DNA from: Semisulcospira habei
Lineage: Eukaryota > Mollusca > Gastropoda > Semisulcospiridae
Assembly (NCBI GenBank): GCA_036245525.1
Contig: BTPG01000003.1
Location: 134,197,124 to 134,261,123, forward strand
Direction: 5' to 3'
DNA length: 64,000 nt
Shown: positions 9,484 through 20,316 of the stretch, in pieces
Numbering within the stretch: position 1 is the first letter of the stretch
Layout: each line of letters begins with the position of its first letter
The notes under the pieces: model-generated
Database searches by the model: none
What the model was told of the DNA's origin: nothing
What the model saw: only the letters and a program-made list of their open reading frames with translations
Position numbers and translations under genes: made by a program

Positions 9484-11557
9484 ACATCTAAGTCTACGTA
9501 CATGGTGTAAAAACGGCCACCCTGCTTGCTAAGATACTTTTGCACTAGTGCCTGTAAACAAAAAATGTTGTCTATAGTACTGTACCCTTTACGGAAGCCA
9601 GCTTGAGCCTCAGGAATACAATCATTCTCTTCACAAAAACGAATCAACCTGTTGTTAATGACAAAACTGTACAACTTACTGATAACATTCAAAAGAGAAA
9701 TTCCTCTGTAGTTGTCAACATTTCTAGGGTTACCCTTTTTGTGTAGTGGAAATATCACAGCCATGGTCCAGCTTTCAGGGTATTCCGCACTTTGAAACAC
9801 ACGATTGAACAAAGGATGCAGAAATTTCACAAGGATCTCACCTGCATGATGAAAACGGTCAGTGGGCAAGCCATCAGGGCCTGATGCTTTCCCTTTCTTC
9901 ATGCTATTAATAGCACTGCGAATTTCATCCTGCGTGATTTCCTCGTCAAATTTTGCATTGTGACAACCATCACAATCATCAGATAATATATGGTCATTCA
10001 AAACACCCTCGGCCTGTCTGCTGAAACCTGAATCATCAACATTCTGATCCACATTTAGCAAATTACGAAAATAATCATACCACACGCGTGGTGAAATAAC
10101 ATCAGAACACAACTTCTTAACGCCAGTCAGAGACTTTATTTTTTGCCAAAATGTTCTTGAATTTGCATCGTTACATGCATCGTTGAGCTCATTCAAAACC
10201 CGTGCGTTGTACTCTACTTGTTTTGTTTTACACAACTTCTTAAATTCTTTCTTCATGTCAAGATACTTCCCTAAGTCGTCATGTGTGTTTGTGTGTCTGA
10301 ACTGCTTCAACTGTATGTACTTGTTTTGTTTTGCTAACTCGCAGTCCGAGTCCCACCACGGCGGCTGTGCACGGGATTCACCACCTACCTTCTTACCTGA
10401 CCTCATTTTGTCAGCCGCCTTCTGAATGAATGCTACAAAACAGGCCGACCCTTCTTCTACACTCGAGTCAAGCGCTGACGAAAAGTGTTGAAATTGAGTC
10501 TCCTGATTATCTTCAATGTATGCCCAAAAGGACTCAGCATAGTGTTCTTTCCAAACAAATTTAACCCCTTCCTCTAGTATTATATCATCATTTAAATCAT
10601 CATCATCACATGAATAAACAGACTGAAAAGAAGTAAACGTGGTTACAATGGGGAAATGGTCTGACTCGCACCTGTCTGCAACAAACATATCGGTCACTAG
10701 GTCAAACACGGATTGAGAGCAAATACAGTAGTCCACCACACTTTTGCCTCTGTTGGCCACGCACGTAATTTCTCCCTCACTGTCACCTTTCGTTCTGCCA
10801 TTGACAATAAACAAACAGTACTCTTGACATAGTTCTATCAGTTTCCGACCAAAACTGTTTACGCCAATATCTTTTGACCTCCGTGGGCTTTGTGGTAATC
10901 CTCTAGCAGATCTGTTAATTCCTGTAAAGGCTGCACGTGTGTATTATCATCAATAAAATCAGTATCAGACAGACCGGCGGTGCGGGCGTTAAAATCGCCA
11001 CATAATAGCCAAGGCAGCTCAGGATGAGCACGTAACACTTGAGCCATGTAGTTTTCTAACACTTCAAAACCATCAACGTTATCTTCACCATATACAACAG
11101 AACGCTCTGGAGCCACATACACAAATGCTGCCAGAACATCAGATGCAGAGTTCAAAACAGACTTACCGATCTTTAGAAACACAATATCCTCAGCTGCCTG
11201 CATTAAACGCAACACATGACAGGCTATAGATTTATGTACACACACGGCCACGCCCCCTTTCAACCTTTGTGTACGTGGTGAAAAAAACACCTGATACTCT
11301 GGAAAGGTATCCTCTATAACATTTTGCTTACACGACCAGATCTCTGAAAATGCAAAAATTTGACACTTTTCACAGAACTGCCTAAAAGAAACACTTTTCA
11401 GCTTATTTACAAGACCTTGGATATTCCATGCCATGATGCGAAACACAGAGCTACCACTTTCACCACTACCACTTTCATCATCACAGTGTGCTGGTGTGGG
11501 TTTGAGTGTGGGCACTTGAGTGTGTGTGTGTGCAGGTAAGTCGTCCTTTGAAGACAC
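9484..11557 (-). mobile_element. L2/CR1-like ORF2: APE endonuclease and N-terminal RT
   Basis: This is the replication protein of the element at 9.0-12.6 kb. From 11557 the endonuclease reads RIMAWNIQGLVNKL, FAFSEIW (catalytic Glu), LLCGDFNAR and, further down, ESDHFPIVT (catalytic SDH). The RT part has MKKGKASGPDGLP, NYRGISLLNVISKLY and EAQAGFRKGYSTIDNI. The frame shifts once near 10878: HKAHGGQKILA-stop in one frame continues as RRSKDIGVNSFGRKL in another. At 9484 the RT stops just where the first catalytic Asp motif should appear (YVDL). With a frameshift and no active site it cannot work, though the sequence is otherwise well kept, suggesting recent loss. ORF1 lies 79 bp upstream. Confidence 0.9.
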
Positions 11558-11635
11558 ATGGTGAGGGCCCTGGGGGTCTGAATGAGGGACGGGCTGTCTT
11601 CTCCTGGTTGCTGGGTCAACATGCCGGCCTGCCCC

Positions 11636-12562
11636 TCATTTCTGCCCCCTGCGCTCCACTGGCCTCTGGGTAGCAGCGTCGTATGCGTGGGTCTTTCCCT
11701 CAACAACGAGGGAGTCGAAGCGGAGGAAGGCCTTCTTCCCCGCCTGCTTGGCCTCCTTGAGGAAGGGTAGCAGCTTGCGGCGCACGTCCCTCACCCGAGG
11801 GGTGAAGTCCTCAGAGATGTAGACCCGGGACCTGTTCTCCTTCAGCGTTCTGCGCTCAAACAGGATCCGCTCCTTGTCTTTGTACTTGTTGAAGCACACG
11901 ATGATGGGGTGGGGCGCCTTGCCCCCCTTCAGACGATGGGCACGCTCCACCTCGATCTCCTCCTCTATGCCCATCTCGTCCTTCAACATTGACTTGACAG
12001 CTTTCTCACAGACCGCCCAAGTCTCTGAGCGCCCCTGGGGGTGGGGGATTCCGTGAAAGATCAGATTCTTGCGTCTGCTCCGCCCCTCCAAATCATCCAG
12101 CTTATCCTCCAGCTGCGTAACTTTCTCCTTCAACTCTTTGTTTTCTTTCATCACCGTAGTAAAGTCACTCTGAATTTTGTCCATCTGCTCCTGCATTGTA
12201 GCTTTCATACTGTCCATCTTTTTGTCCATCACATTCAACATTTTAAACACATCCGCAATAGTCGGCTCAGACACTGCGTTTGTCTCACCCCCGGGCGACT
12301 GGTTGTCTTGGTTCCCCTGGCATGTCAAAAGAGTCTGTCGTTTCGGTGGGCCTGGGTTCGCTTCGACATCGCCGCACCGGAGCAGAAAGCCGACCAAAAA
12401 CACGAGTATGACTGCCACCGGTCCGCTGACACTGACAGTGCGGTAACGTAGGGCTGCCTTCCTCTGTGCTTTGCGTGCCATGAAGTTTTGAAAAGTCCAG
12501 TAAAAGGTACCACAAATGGCACGAAAAGCTACCGAACTGATCGGCATGATGAGCTGAATCAC
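11636..12562 (-). mobile_element. L2/CR1-like ORF1: 2A-like leader, coiled coil, RNA-binding domain
   Basis: An intact 308-codon frame on the minus strand, the nucleic-acid-binding chaperone of the same element. Residues 47-61 are hydrophobic (PVAVILVFLVGFLL), followed by the 2A-type motif GDVEANPGP at 64-72. Residues about 105-160 are a charged heptad-rich coiled coil. RRKNLIFHGIP (about 165) begins an RRM-like core, and ERAHRLKGG plus a basic C-terminal domain follow. This coiled-coil/RRM/CTD order is that of L1-type ORF1 proteins, assembled as a trimer. The start at 12562 is the first in-frame ATG; M6 and M28 are alternatives. A stop precedes ORF2 by 79 bp, so ORF2 would need reinitiation or another mRNA. 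Confidence 0.9.
12347..12373 (-). other. 2A-like ribosome-skipping motif in ORF1
   Basis: Codons 64-72 of ORF1 spell GDVEANPGP, matching the D-V/I-E-x-N-P-G-P consensus. In known 2A peptides the ribosome fails to make the Gly-Pro bond and releases the upstream peptide. Here that would free a 71-residue hydrophobic leader from the RNA-binding protein. The family is known from several non-LTR elements; activity of this copy is inferred. Confidence 0.85.
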
Positions 12563-12670
12563 CCTCTCGTTGTTCTAAAGTCACTAATTAAGTAATTATG
12601 TTGCAAAATGCTAAAAATGTGCGGAGCCGCTCTTCTACTGTGTGACGTCGATCGTGAGCACAACTCACCT

Positions 12671-12672
<2 letters not shown>

Positions 12673-12752
<80 letters not shown>
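12673..12752. repeat. (TG)n microsatellite
   Basis: Pure TG tract of about 80 bp just 5' of the L2/CR1-like element. Confidence 0.95.
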
Positions 12753-12756
<4 letters not shown>

Positions 12757-13364
12757 AAAAATTGCACACAGACACAGACTTTGATACAGAGAAGGCAAGT
12801 GCACACAGGTACAGACTGTATGCACATAAAATTCAAAATTACCAAAGCCCCCCAAAAAAGGTGAGATCAGGTTACATCAAGTCAACTGTACAAACTGTCA
12901 TGTATACTTCTATTTTTTTCTTGTTTAGTTAAAATAGATGCAGCTGTACAGTGGTAGTATACAGTGATAACCAAATGTGTAAGCTAATTGCACCTCCTGT
13001 ACCATTTCGGGTACTCTGTGCAGAACACTCTACACATTAAAAATTTAAAAGACAGGCAAAAACATTACTGTGCTATCATTCACAATGATCACTGTTACTA
13101 CAGAAATTATACTTCTCATCCAACTACACTTACTAATAGTCTGTAATGCACAAGTGTCAGTATCATTTGAAAATAAATTCCTGGTATGAAAATGGATTCA
13201 TGGTACACATGTAACATTTACACACATTAAACACATTAGTGAAAGGGAGTACTAACCTGACAGGTATTGAGTCTTGGCAGACTGATTTATGTGGGGTCAT
13301 TGGCGAAATATATCTGAAAGAAAATCATGTGACATTGTCAGCTGTACTCCTCCAGACCTACAAC

Positions 13365-13424
<60 letters not shown>

Positions 13425-14232
13425 ATGCTATCAATAAATGTCATGCTCAGAATTGTAAACCGTGAACACTTCTGAACAAGAATAAACTGAAGCCGAATAG
13501 TCTCCACTTGCCGAAAGGTTACTGTGGTTACTGAATGCTGTTACGTACTTCGTACCGTACTAGAAAGCGTTTGTGCACACCTGCTCACAGGCGCTCGACT
13601 GCCAGACCACAGTCGGTAACTTTCCAACATCACGTCTCGCGTGTATACTGTCATTACTGTGACACATTTGTAGTGTGTAACGAACACCTGTGGTTCACTT
13701 CACGTCTCCTGCCAGTTTCTGATATTATCTCGGCTCAACACACGAGCGAGACATGTGTCGAATCAAGGGAACTTAAACAACGACGTAGCGTACACGCGTC
13801 ATATAAAATGTTCGCAATGGTACTTACAAGTTGAAATGTAGCCTTGTTTTCATCTCTGCATCGGTCTCACTCTCACCGGCCAGGAATTTGATTTTTCTCA
13901 GTCCTCTCCTCGAATCGGTCTTGCCTCCTGACTCGGCACTGATCTCGCACCAGCACTGTCAATCTGGCGCAGTATTTCAAATCTCGGACGCTACTACTAA
14001 CTTCCGTTTGCTATGCTCTGTATCAGTCACCGAGATGATTCCTTGCAAGGAGTGTCAGATATAAGATGCAAGACGTGCAAATTCAACTGAAGAAAGGTAG
14101 TTAAAGTAATTTTCAAACACAAAACAGTTATTTATGTGTTTTTTGCAGCCACTCTATTGCTTTCCTTGAACTGTAGGCCTATTTGTGCGCAACACACAGA
14201 AACCCGAAGTGATTTTGTCCGCAACACACAAC
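12753..14232. other. nothing recognised apart from (CA)n
   Basis: Contains a (CA)n tract at 13368-13423. I found no transposon end or exon that I can defend. The 99-codon plus-strand frame at 13535 has no recognisable domain. Confidence 0.4.
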
Positions 14233-15937
14233 CTACTGATTTCCATAGATCTGTGCAGCTGCAGATTTGCGGAAGTCAGAAACTGTGTGATACAGCTCAA
14301 AATAAGTGGTGGGGCACAAGGCAACATTGCACTGCTTACAGAGGAACCTGGTCCGCACGCTTGATGCCAAACGGGAAACGCCCACTGCACACAGTACATT
14401 CTGGTCTTGACGTTCCCTCCTGTTTCTGCAGAAAATGACGCTCCGTCAGTCTCTGTGGTCTTGGTGTCTCATTTTGATTTTGCGGCTTCACTTTTCCCTC
14501 ATAGCCCTCCAGCAGTCCATCTATGATCTTCTCGCGAAAGATACGGGGTTGCGTGACAGGCATCGGTCACCTGCTTGTAGATGATGTAGCTGTTTTCAGT
14601 GCCACATCGCGTAGCCTGCGTGGTACCACTTGGACACTTTATGCGGGTACGCGTATGTGCCAAGCAGCTGGTCAGTGAGGTCAACACCTCCCATGTATTG
14701 ATTATAATCTTCAGCACATAGAGGCTTGACCACCTGCCTGTGGCCTCCGACCTGATTACCAGCCCGCTGGCGGCGTTCCAGCGTGTTGTCTGTATGGACA
14801 GACGACAATAACTGCACGTACTTCGTGTCGTGCCATCCACAGGCAACAATGTCAGTTGTCTTCGATTTGCAGAAGACAGGCTCACCACCCTTCCGCAGGT
14901 CCAAAGCGTTTCTGTCCAGTTGTGGAGCCATATTCTGACGACCCTGCCTTACAGTTCCACAATGGCCGATTTCTTGGTCTTTCAGTTGTCGGACCAAATT
15001 TGCAGAAGTATAAAACGAATCGGTGTACAGGATATGTCCTGTATCATCAAGCCCATCCATCAGATGCAACACAACCTGCTCTGTGACTAAAAAAGTTCTG
15101 CTGGGGCTCTACATTGACAAAGGTGTCACGACTTGTATACAACAGACATTTGAGCACATAGCCTGTCTTCGGCTCCGACAGAAAAAAACTGCTTCAGACC
15201 AAAGCGGATCGGCTTCAGTGGAAGGAATTGCCTGAAAAAAATCCTCCCCTTGAATTTTATCATGCTTTCGTCTATGGGTATTTCCCTCTGAGGACAGAGA
15301 CCTGCGCATATGTCAACTCGATGACGTCCAGGAGGGGTCGTATTTTTAAGAGTGGGTCATAACCCTCCTCCCCACGCTCAATCCTCAGCGTGTTGTCGTT
15401 GAAGTGGAGAAATCGGGTGAGCAATTCATATCGATTGCGCGACACGACGTCACCAAAATGAATCTTTGTCAGCCTGTATGTCCTTCAATAATCCTCCAGC
15501 TCAGGCTTGGCGCAGAGTCCCATGGCAATCTGCAGTGCCACGTATGCCTTCACTTCAGCAGCCGATGTGTTACTTGTGTAGCCGAGGCGAGATCTGCGGT
15601 CCACATCAGCTACAATGTTGAGAAGCTGTTGCCCAAATAGGTTAGTCTGGTCAGCTATCTGATCAAAGGCAGCATCCGGAAAGAATAGCTTGAAAAAATC
15701 CACTGTCTTGAACTCCTCTGTATCCACTAGTATGCCTGAGAAGAAAAAGAAAAGATCAAGAATGACATAAGTACTCGCATCATCAAACCATATTTTATTC
15801 CCCACACTTTTGGTAAATGGATACATCATGATAGTTCAAGCTGCCTTGTCAGTTTTGGAAGATGACGTGGTTGTTTATCTATCGTGGCTGATCCATCTCC
15901 CTGCATGGTTACTTATAAATTTCTATCCATGCATAGA

Positions 15938-16004
<67 letters not shown>

Positions 16005-16668
16005 TGCGTGCATGTGCGCGCACACACATAGTCATAACCACATAAGCAGTTGTGGCGCATATACATGCATGCTCATTTGTGCTAGCATGCACCCCCTCCC
16101 CCGCCCATATGTATAGAGTTTATCTATTGTAAGACTTACCAGTTCTCCTACGAAAAGGTGGTAACCAGTCAACAGGATGATAGGAGTGATCCATGTTATA
16201 GATCTCCCATTGGAAGAGGTCTGCCACGCCCACTCCGGGACCTCGGATCACGGTCTGCAGATTGGGCACGAATCACTCGCCCCCTTCTTGTCCCCCTTCC
16301 TCTTGATCGATCATGTGTATTTCTTCTCACTTAAGTTCTCCGTCACTGCCACTGTCTCTTGTTTGCGTCGCGAAATGTTCAATGCGAGCAGAAGAACGCG
16401 ATCTGCACGCGAGAGTGCTCGTACTCGGTTCTGGCTCGTAGGTCGGATCGCTATCAGAGCTATCTTGCAAACTTCCAAAAAGCTCTTTTTCAACTTCGTT
16501 GCCACATGGATGTTCCTCGTCCGAATCAAGATCAGTTTGTAATGGTAGGAGGTTCAAACGAAGCAAAACTTCCTCAGTAGATAGTCTCTTTTGTTGCTCA
16601 CCTCGCCCTTTTGAAGTTTCAGCCATCACGAAAAAGCACCGCTCCCAAACATTCAGAAAAACTCGCAA
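14233..16668 (-). pseudogene. piggyBac-type (PGBD-like) transposase, one intron, decayed
   Basis: It encodes a DDE transposase that would excise and insert elements at TTAA. Exon 1 (16668-16140) gives an acidic N-terminus (SDSDPTYEPEPSTS) and then FQWEIYNMDHSYHPVDWLPP; a TGA interrupts it near 16270. After the intron: FFPDAAFDQIADQTNLFGQQ, a TGA at DY-stop-RTYR (about 15486), LLTRFLHFNDNTLR, IPIDESMIKFKGR (catalytic Asp region), YTDSFYTSANLVRQL, MGGVDLTDQLLGTY and HKVSKWYHAGYA. The C-terminus ends with a Cys-rich finger (CTVCSGR, then CKQCNVALCPTTYFELYHTV) and a stop at 14233. At least four frame or stop defects mean the protein cannot be made whole. The family identification is secure; whether it was a transposon or a domesticated gene is not. 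Confidence 0.88.
15736..16139 (-). other. intron of the piggyBac-type gene
   Basis: The donor ACTG|GTAAGT (exon ends 16140) and acceptor TTTTTCTTCTCAG|GC (exon resumes 15735) join RRTG to ILVDTEEF without breaking the frame. The 404-bp intron carries a (CA)n tract at 15939-16001. Confidence 0.75.
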
Positions 16669-16789
16669 TTTCTTCGCTCAAAACTCTCAAATGCACTCAA
16701 AGATGGCGCCGTAATGAAAAGGGGATTCCCCTGTCCCATGATGCACTATTATTGACCAAATAAACTTCATACATTAGAGTCACGATCAA

Positions 16790-16881
16790 GTACAGTGAAC
16801 TCTCCTGTGTTACTCGCCAAAAGGGGAGGTCGGCGGCGAGCCAAGTACTCGCCAAACGGCTAAATCGGCGGCGAAAGGGTT
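16790..16881 (-). repeat. candidate piggyBac terminal region with TTAA
   Basis: At 16874-16881 the minus strand reads TTAACCCTTTCGCCGCCGAT, i.e. the TTAA target plus a CCCTTT-type piggyBac end, followed by subterminal repeats of GTACTCGCCAAA (16804-16862). It lies 210 bp upstream of the transposase start, where a left end is expected. I could not find the partner end. Confidence 0.5.
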
Positions 16882-16904
16882 AAGTAGAAGCAGGCCAAGG
16901 GATT

Positions 16905-17715
16905 TTATTTTTTCATTTGTGGAAGTAGGGTTTGGAACAATGATTTTAACTGAACGACGATACAGTGAGTTGATTTTTTTTTTAAAATATGAAGTTCACT
17001 GCATTCGTCCCACAAAGAAGACGCATAGTCACAGTGACTTTTAATGTGTGCGTGAAAGAACAATGTACGGCACTTTGTACTAAAAATATGTCTAAGTTTA
17101 GAGAGCAGCAATACATTCCTGGACAAGGTTTTGCACAAACTGTCTATATGCGGCGACCAGTTGAACTGGTCGTCAATTACAACTCCCAGTAGGCGGTGCG
17201 TGGATACTTGTTGGATAGGTTTATTGTTGAAGTAAACCCTCTGTCGGCGGTTACTTATGAAGGAGGAGAAAAAAAGATATTGAGTTCGAATCAAGTTTAT
17301 AGTCTGAAAGTTTCTTCAAAAGAATGTTGTGATCGACTAAATCAAATGATTTGGTTAGGTCCAGAAAAACTGCACAATTTAATTTGGAATTTTTTTTATT
17401 GATGAGAGCCAAGAGTCGACGATGTGAACGAGGGCAGTATGACATGAGTGTTTAGGTTTAAAACCGGACTGAAGAGATATAATTAGGCGTTGATTCTCCA
17501 AGAATTGGAGTAGATGTTGGTGAACGTGTCTTTCTATGGCTTTGATAACATTGATAACGCTGAAATAGGCCGGAAATAGTTTGGACTTTTGGGATCTTTA
17601 CATTTGGGAATGGGGACAACTTTAGCATCTTTTATGGCATCAGAAAAAAATACCTTGTTCGATAGAAAGGTTGAATATAAATGTTAAGGTTTCAGCTGTG
17701 TATGGAAGGGACAAT
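16905..17715 (-). mobile_element. CR1-like RT fragment with internal deletion
   Basis: From 17715 down the minus strand reads LPYTAETLTFIFNLSIEQG, KDAKVVPIPKCKDPKS, RLIISLQSGFKPKHSCHTAL, NCAVFLDLTKSFDLVDHNIL and then, with the catalytic FADD region deleted near 17250, RLLGVVIDDQFNWSPHIDSL and FFHAHIKSHCDYASSLWDEC. Same family as 37.1-42.9 kb. Several stops; dead. Confidence 0.88.
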
Positions 17716-17722
17716 TTCAATG

Positions 17723-17744
17723 CGTGTTTTGGGCGCCAAAACGC

Positions 17745-17813
<69 letters not shown>
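17723..17813. repeat. family B head and (TG)n
   Basis: GGGCGCCAAAACGCCATG followed by (TG)n, the same junction as at 1530-1622. Confidence 0.75.
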
Positions 17814-17815
<2 letters not shown>

Positions 17816-18011
17816 ACACGAAATGACTAAAATGGGTTACTTTCTTTACCATCCTTATGCAATCTGGGTTTGTGTAAAATTCTGGGTGGCCAGATCAGAC
17901 ACCCATTTTTTCTGAGGGTTGTTTCTGTATTATCTTTCATTCAAAATTCAGAAATAAATATCAAAAATCGATGTCCCCATTTTAACAGATTTACTTCATC
18001 GTTGTGTTTCA

Positions 18012-18163
18012 GGGATGCCCTGGGCCTGTGTGTGGACACGGAAGCGGCCGGAGTGTTTTCAGATCAATTTGATTGGTCCAACACCGATGAACGGAGTTGC
18101 TTCCCTTGCTTAAACGTCTTTCGTCTCCAACGGACACACCGGTCATTCTCTCGCATTTGCAGA
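18012..18163 (+). CDS. possible isolated exon, function unknown
   Basis: A 152-bp segment is bounded by an acceptor-like CGTTGTGTTTCAG and a donor-like AGAG|GTACTT. One frame is open and reads DALGLCVDTEAAGVFSDQFD, with CFPCLNVF further on. No family recognised and no flanking exon found, so this may be chance. Confidence 0.2.
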
Positions 18164-18648
18164 GGTACTTTATGCAATATTTCTTAGTGAAGAGCACGCC
18201 CAAATGTACTTGTTCAGTGCAGTTATTTAACTGAGAGATGCCTCCAATCCCCGTACCCGTTTGGCCCAGACAAATAAGGCGTCTGCTTTCAAACGTGTCT
18301 TCGGCCTCTCGGCCGCTCCGGGCCTGACCGTTGAGTCTTGTAGTAAATGATAATAGAACCCCACGATTTTAACAAAAGCTTTCTTCTTCAATGAAAGGAA
18401 TTCGTTCAATAACCCCATTACAAGGTCAATCTGCCACGCGATTTTGTTTCTTCTTTCTTTTTTTTCTGACGTGTTAACTTGCCACATGCATGCACAGTAT
18501 CAGTTGACTTTTTTTTTTAAAACAAAAATGGCGCCAGATTTCAATCCTCGTTCGCAAAACTGCCTCGCGATTCGAAGAACGAACGTCCACAAACAGGTCT
18601 TTAGGAATGTGCAACTGAAGTATCGCTTTTTACTGTATTGCCAGTTTT
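18164..18648. other. nothing recognised
   Basis: No element, RNA gene or exon identified. Confidence 0.35.
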
Positions 18649-18649
18649 T

Positions 18650-19210
18650 AGTTCTCAGGGTCACCCTGGTCAGCCCCACAGGGTGGGGTTTTTCTCTCAA
18701 TTCTGGGGCATGCATGTGTTTCTGTCTACCCTTTGTCCATTCACCTGTATAAATTTGCCTTTTTAAAACTCTCCCTACTGTCTGCACTGCCTGTAGCTCT
18801 TGATATTGGATGTGTGTTGCTAAATGGTCTTAGCTTTATGTCTTGGCCCCATGTGTTAGGTTTATTTAACTCATTCTACCCCAGACACACCACGGCAGGA
18901 TAAGGATCCACCATGATAGTTCAAGGGTGATGCCAGAATAGCTTGGCGCCTACGGGCGCCAAGCTATTCTGGTATCTCCCTTGAACTATCATGGTCGATC
19001 TGTGCCCTGCACTGCAATGCAGTCTTGAGAGGACAGGGGCAAAATTTAAGGATTTTGGTGTTGGGGTAGAATGAGTTAACGTATTTGACCGGCAGGCGAC
19101 ATACATGGCAATGTTCTGTTTAGGTGGGTTTTTTTCACAAGCAGTGCAGGCACATCCTGAGAAAGCCTAGTGGCTGTCGGGACGTTAAGCAATGTACAAT
19201 CAATCTGATT
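18650..19210 (+). repeat. dispersed SINE-like repeat family E, copy 1 (split by a MITE)
   Basis: Shares 'tagttctcagggtcaccctggtcagccc', 'gtagctcttgatattggatgtgtgt' and a 3' part ending 'tgctgtcgggacgttaagcaatgtacaa' with 25978-26375 and 53317-53690. This copy is interrupted at its TTAA by the MITE at 18866-19079. Copies keep a fixed 3' end, as SINEs do, but I could not identify a tRNA-type promoter. Confidence 0.75.
18866..19079. mobile_element. palindromic TTAA-flanked MITE
   Basis: 214 bp from TTAA to TTAA. Terminal inverted repeats are CTCATTCTACCCC/GGGGTAGAATGAG (13 bp, perfect). The core (18909-18998) is a long palindrome centred on TTGGCGCC...GGCGCCAA with arms 'ccatgatagttcaaggg-gat-ccagaatagc'. 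The TTAA duplication indicates piggyBac-type mobilisation. Unoccupied equivalents of the site are seen near 26235 and 53550. Confidence 0.9.
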
Positions 19211-19480
19211 CAAAATGTCAGTTGGTTTACATGGTTGTATTGGACATGTTCTCAGCAACACCATTTTGATCACACCGGCTCAGGACTTTCTGGCACACAC
19301 CCAGCGCCGGATGGCAGCAGGATGTCCAAACCCATCGGGATCTATGCTGCAGAATCATGCCCCCCCCAGCCTCTGCCACAGAGGGTGCGTCTGGTAGGAG
19401 GGTGCATGGACGGCAGCGGAATGCTCCCAATTACAAACTGGTAAGTAAAGTGATTCTATGATCATCTTCATTTTATTGGC
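19211..19480 (+). other. unique sequence with a possible splice donor
   Basis: A frame ending PQRVRLVGGCMDGSGM...TNW meets AACTG|GTAAGT at 19440. VRLVGG resembles the start of an SRCR domain, but the rest of the domain is not seen. Recorded only as a weak hint. Confidence 0.2.
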
Positions 19481-19553
19481 TGGCGTGCGTGCGAAGCAAA
19501 AGTGAGTTTATGTTCTGGGCCACTGGTCGTCCGTCCGTCGTCCATGGTAAACT

Positions 19554-20316
19554 TTAACTCATTCTACCCCAACACCAAAATCCTTAAATTTTGCCCCTGT
19601 CCTCTCAAGACCGCATTGCAGCGCAGGACACAGATCGACCATGATAGTTCAAGGGTGATGCCAGAATAGCTTGGCGCCCGTAGGCGCCAAGCTGTTCTGG
19701 CATCACCTTTGAACTATCATGGTCGATCCTTATCCCAGGGTGGGATTCTTCCGCGTTTCCGCGGATTTCCGTGGAAATTCTTTCACAATTCCGCTGAAGC
19801 ATATTTATTTTCCGCGTCTAATAACAACGAAAAAGACGAAAAAAAAAAATCTTCTTAAATGGCAAAAAAATCTCAAATGGGTTGGATTTGTATGTAGTTT
19901 GGTTCACTATCGCCCGACACTTCCGGTAGCTTTAGGTCGCAGTGGAAAATGGCGGTGAAAAAGGATATTGTCCAAGACAGAGTGCCGTTTAGTGTGCATC
20001 TGAACATAAACTGGTACGCACATTCCATTTTTATACTGCAGATCAGGAGTGTCATAACAAAGTCCATTTTCGGGTGTGTTTGGTCTCGCTCCCCCTGTCG
20101 GTTTTTGGATACTTTGGCGAACGGTGGACACGCGTGCCTATCCCCCCCCCCCCCCCCCTCCCTGTCGTTTGATTTTTCGGCCGCTGAAAATGAAGGACAT
20201 GAACCCCCCCCCCCCCCCCCCCCCTCCAATGTCGTTTGATTTTCCGCGTTTTCTTTCTTACTAGAATCCCACCCCTGTTATCCTGCTGTGGTGTGTCTGG
20301 GGGTAGAATGAGTTAA
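19554..20316. mobile_element. palindromic TTAA-flanked MITE with a nested insertion
   Basis: Same family as 18866-19079 but reversed, TTAA to TTAA, with ends CTCATTCTACCCC and GGGGTAGAATGAG. The palindromic core is at 19638-19728. A 542-bp element (19736-20277) sits in its right part. Confidence 0.88.
19736..20277. mobile_element. nested TIR element, 542 bp, TSD TTATCC
   Basis: Ends are CAGGGTGGGATTCT and, reversed, CAGGGGTGGGATTCTA. TTATCC flanks both sides (19730-19735, 20278-20283), and the undisturbed MITE has a single TTATCC there. It holds two poly-C tracts (20144-20158, 20205-20224) and a short frame starting MAVKKDIVQDRVPF of unknown meaning. A non-autonomous DNA transposon; superfamily undecided. 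Confidence 0.75.

Noticed and set aside
19353..19441. SRCR-like exon (VRLVGG) with a GTAAGT donor
   Set aside because: Only six to eight residues match and no further SRCR residues or neighbouring exon are visible.
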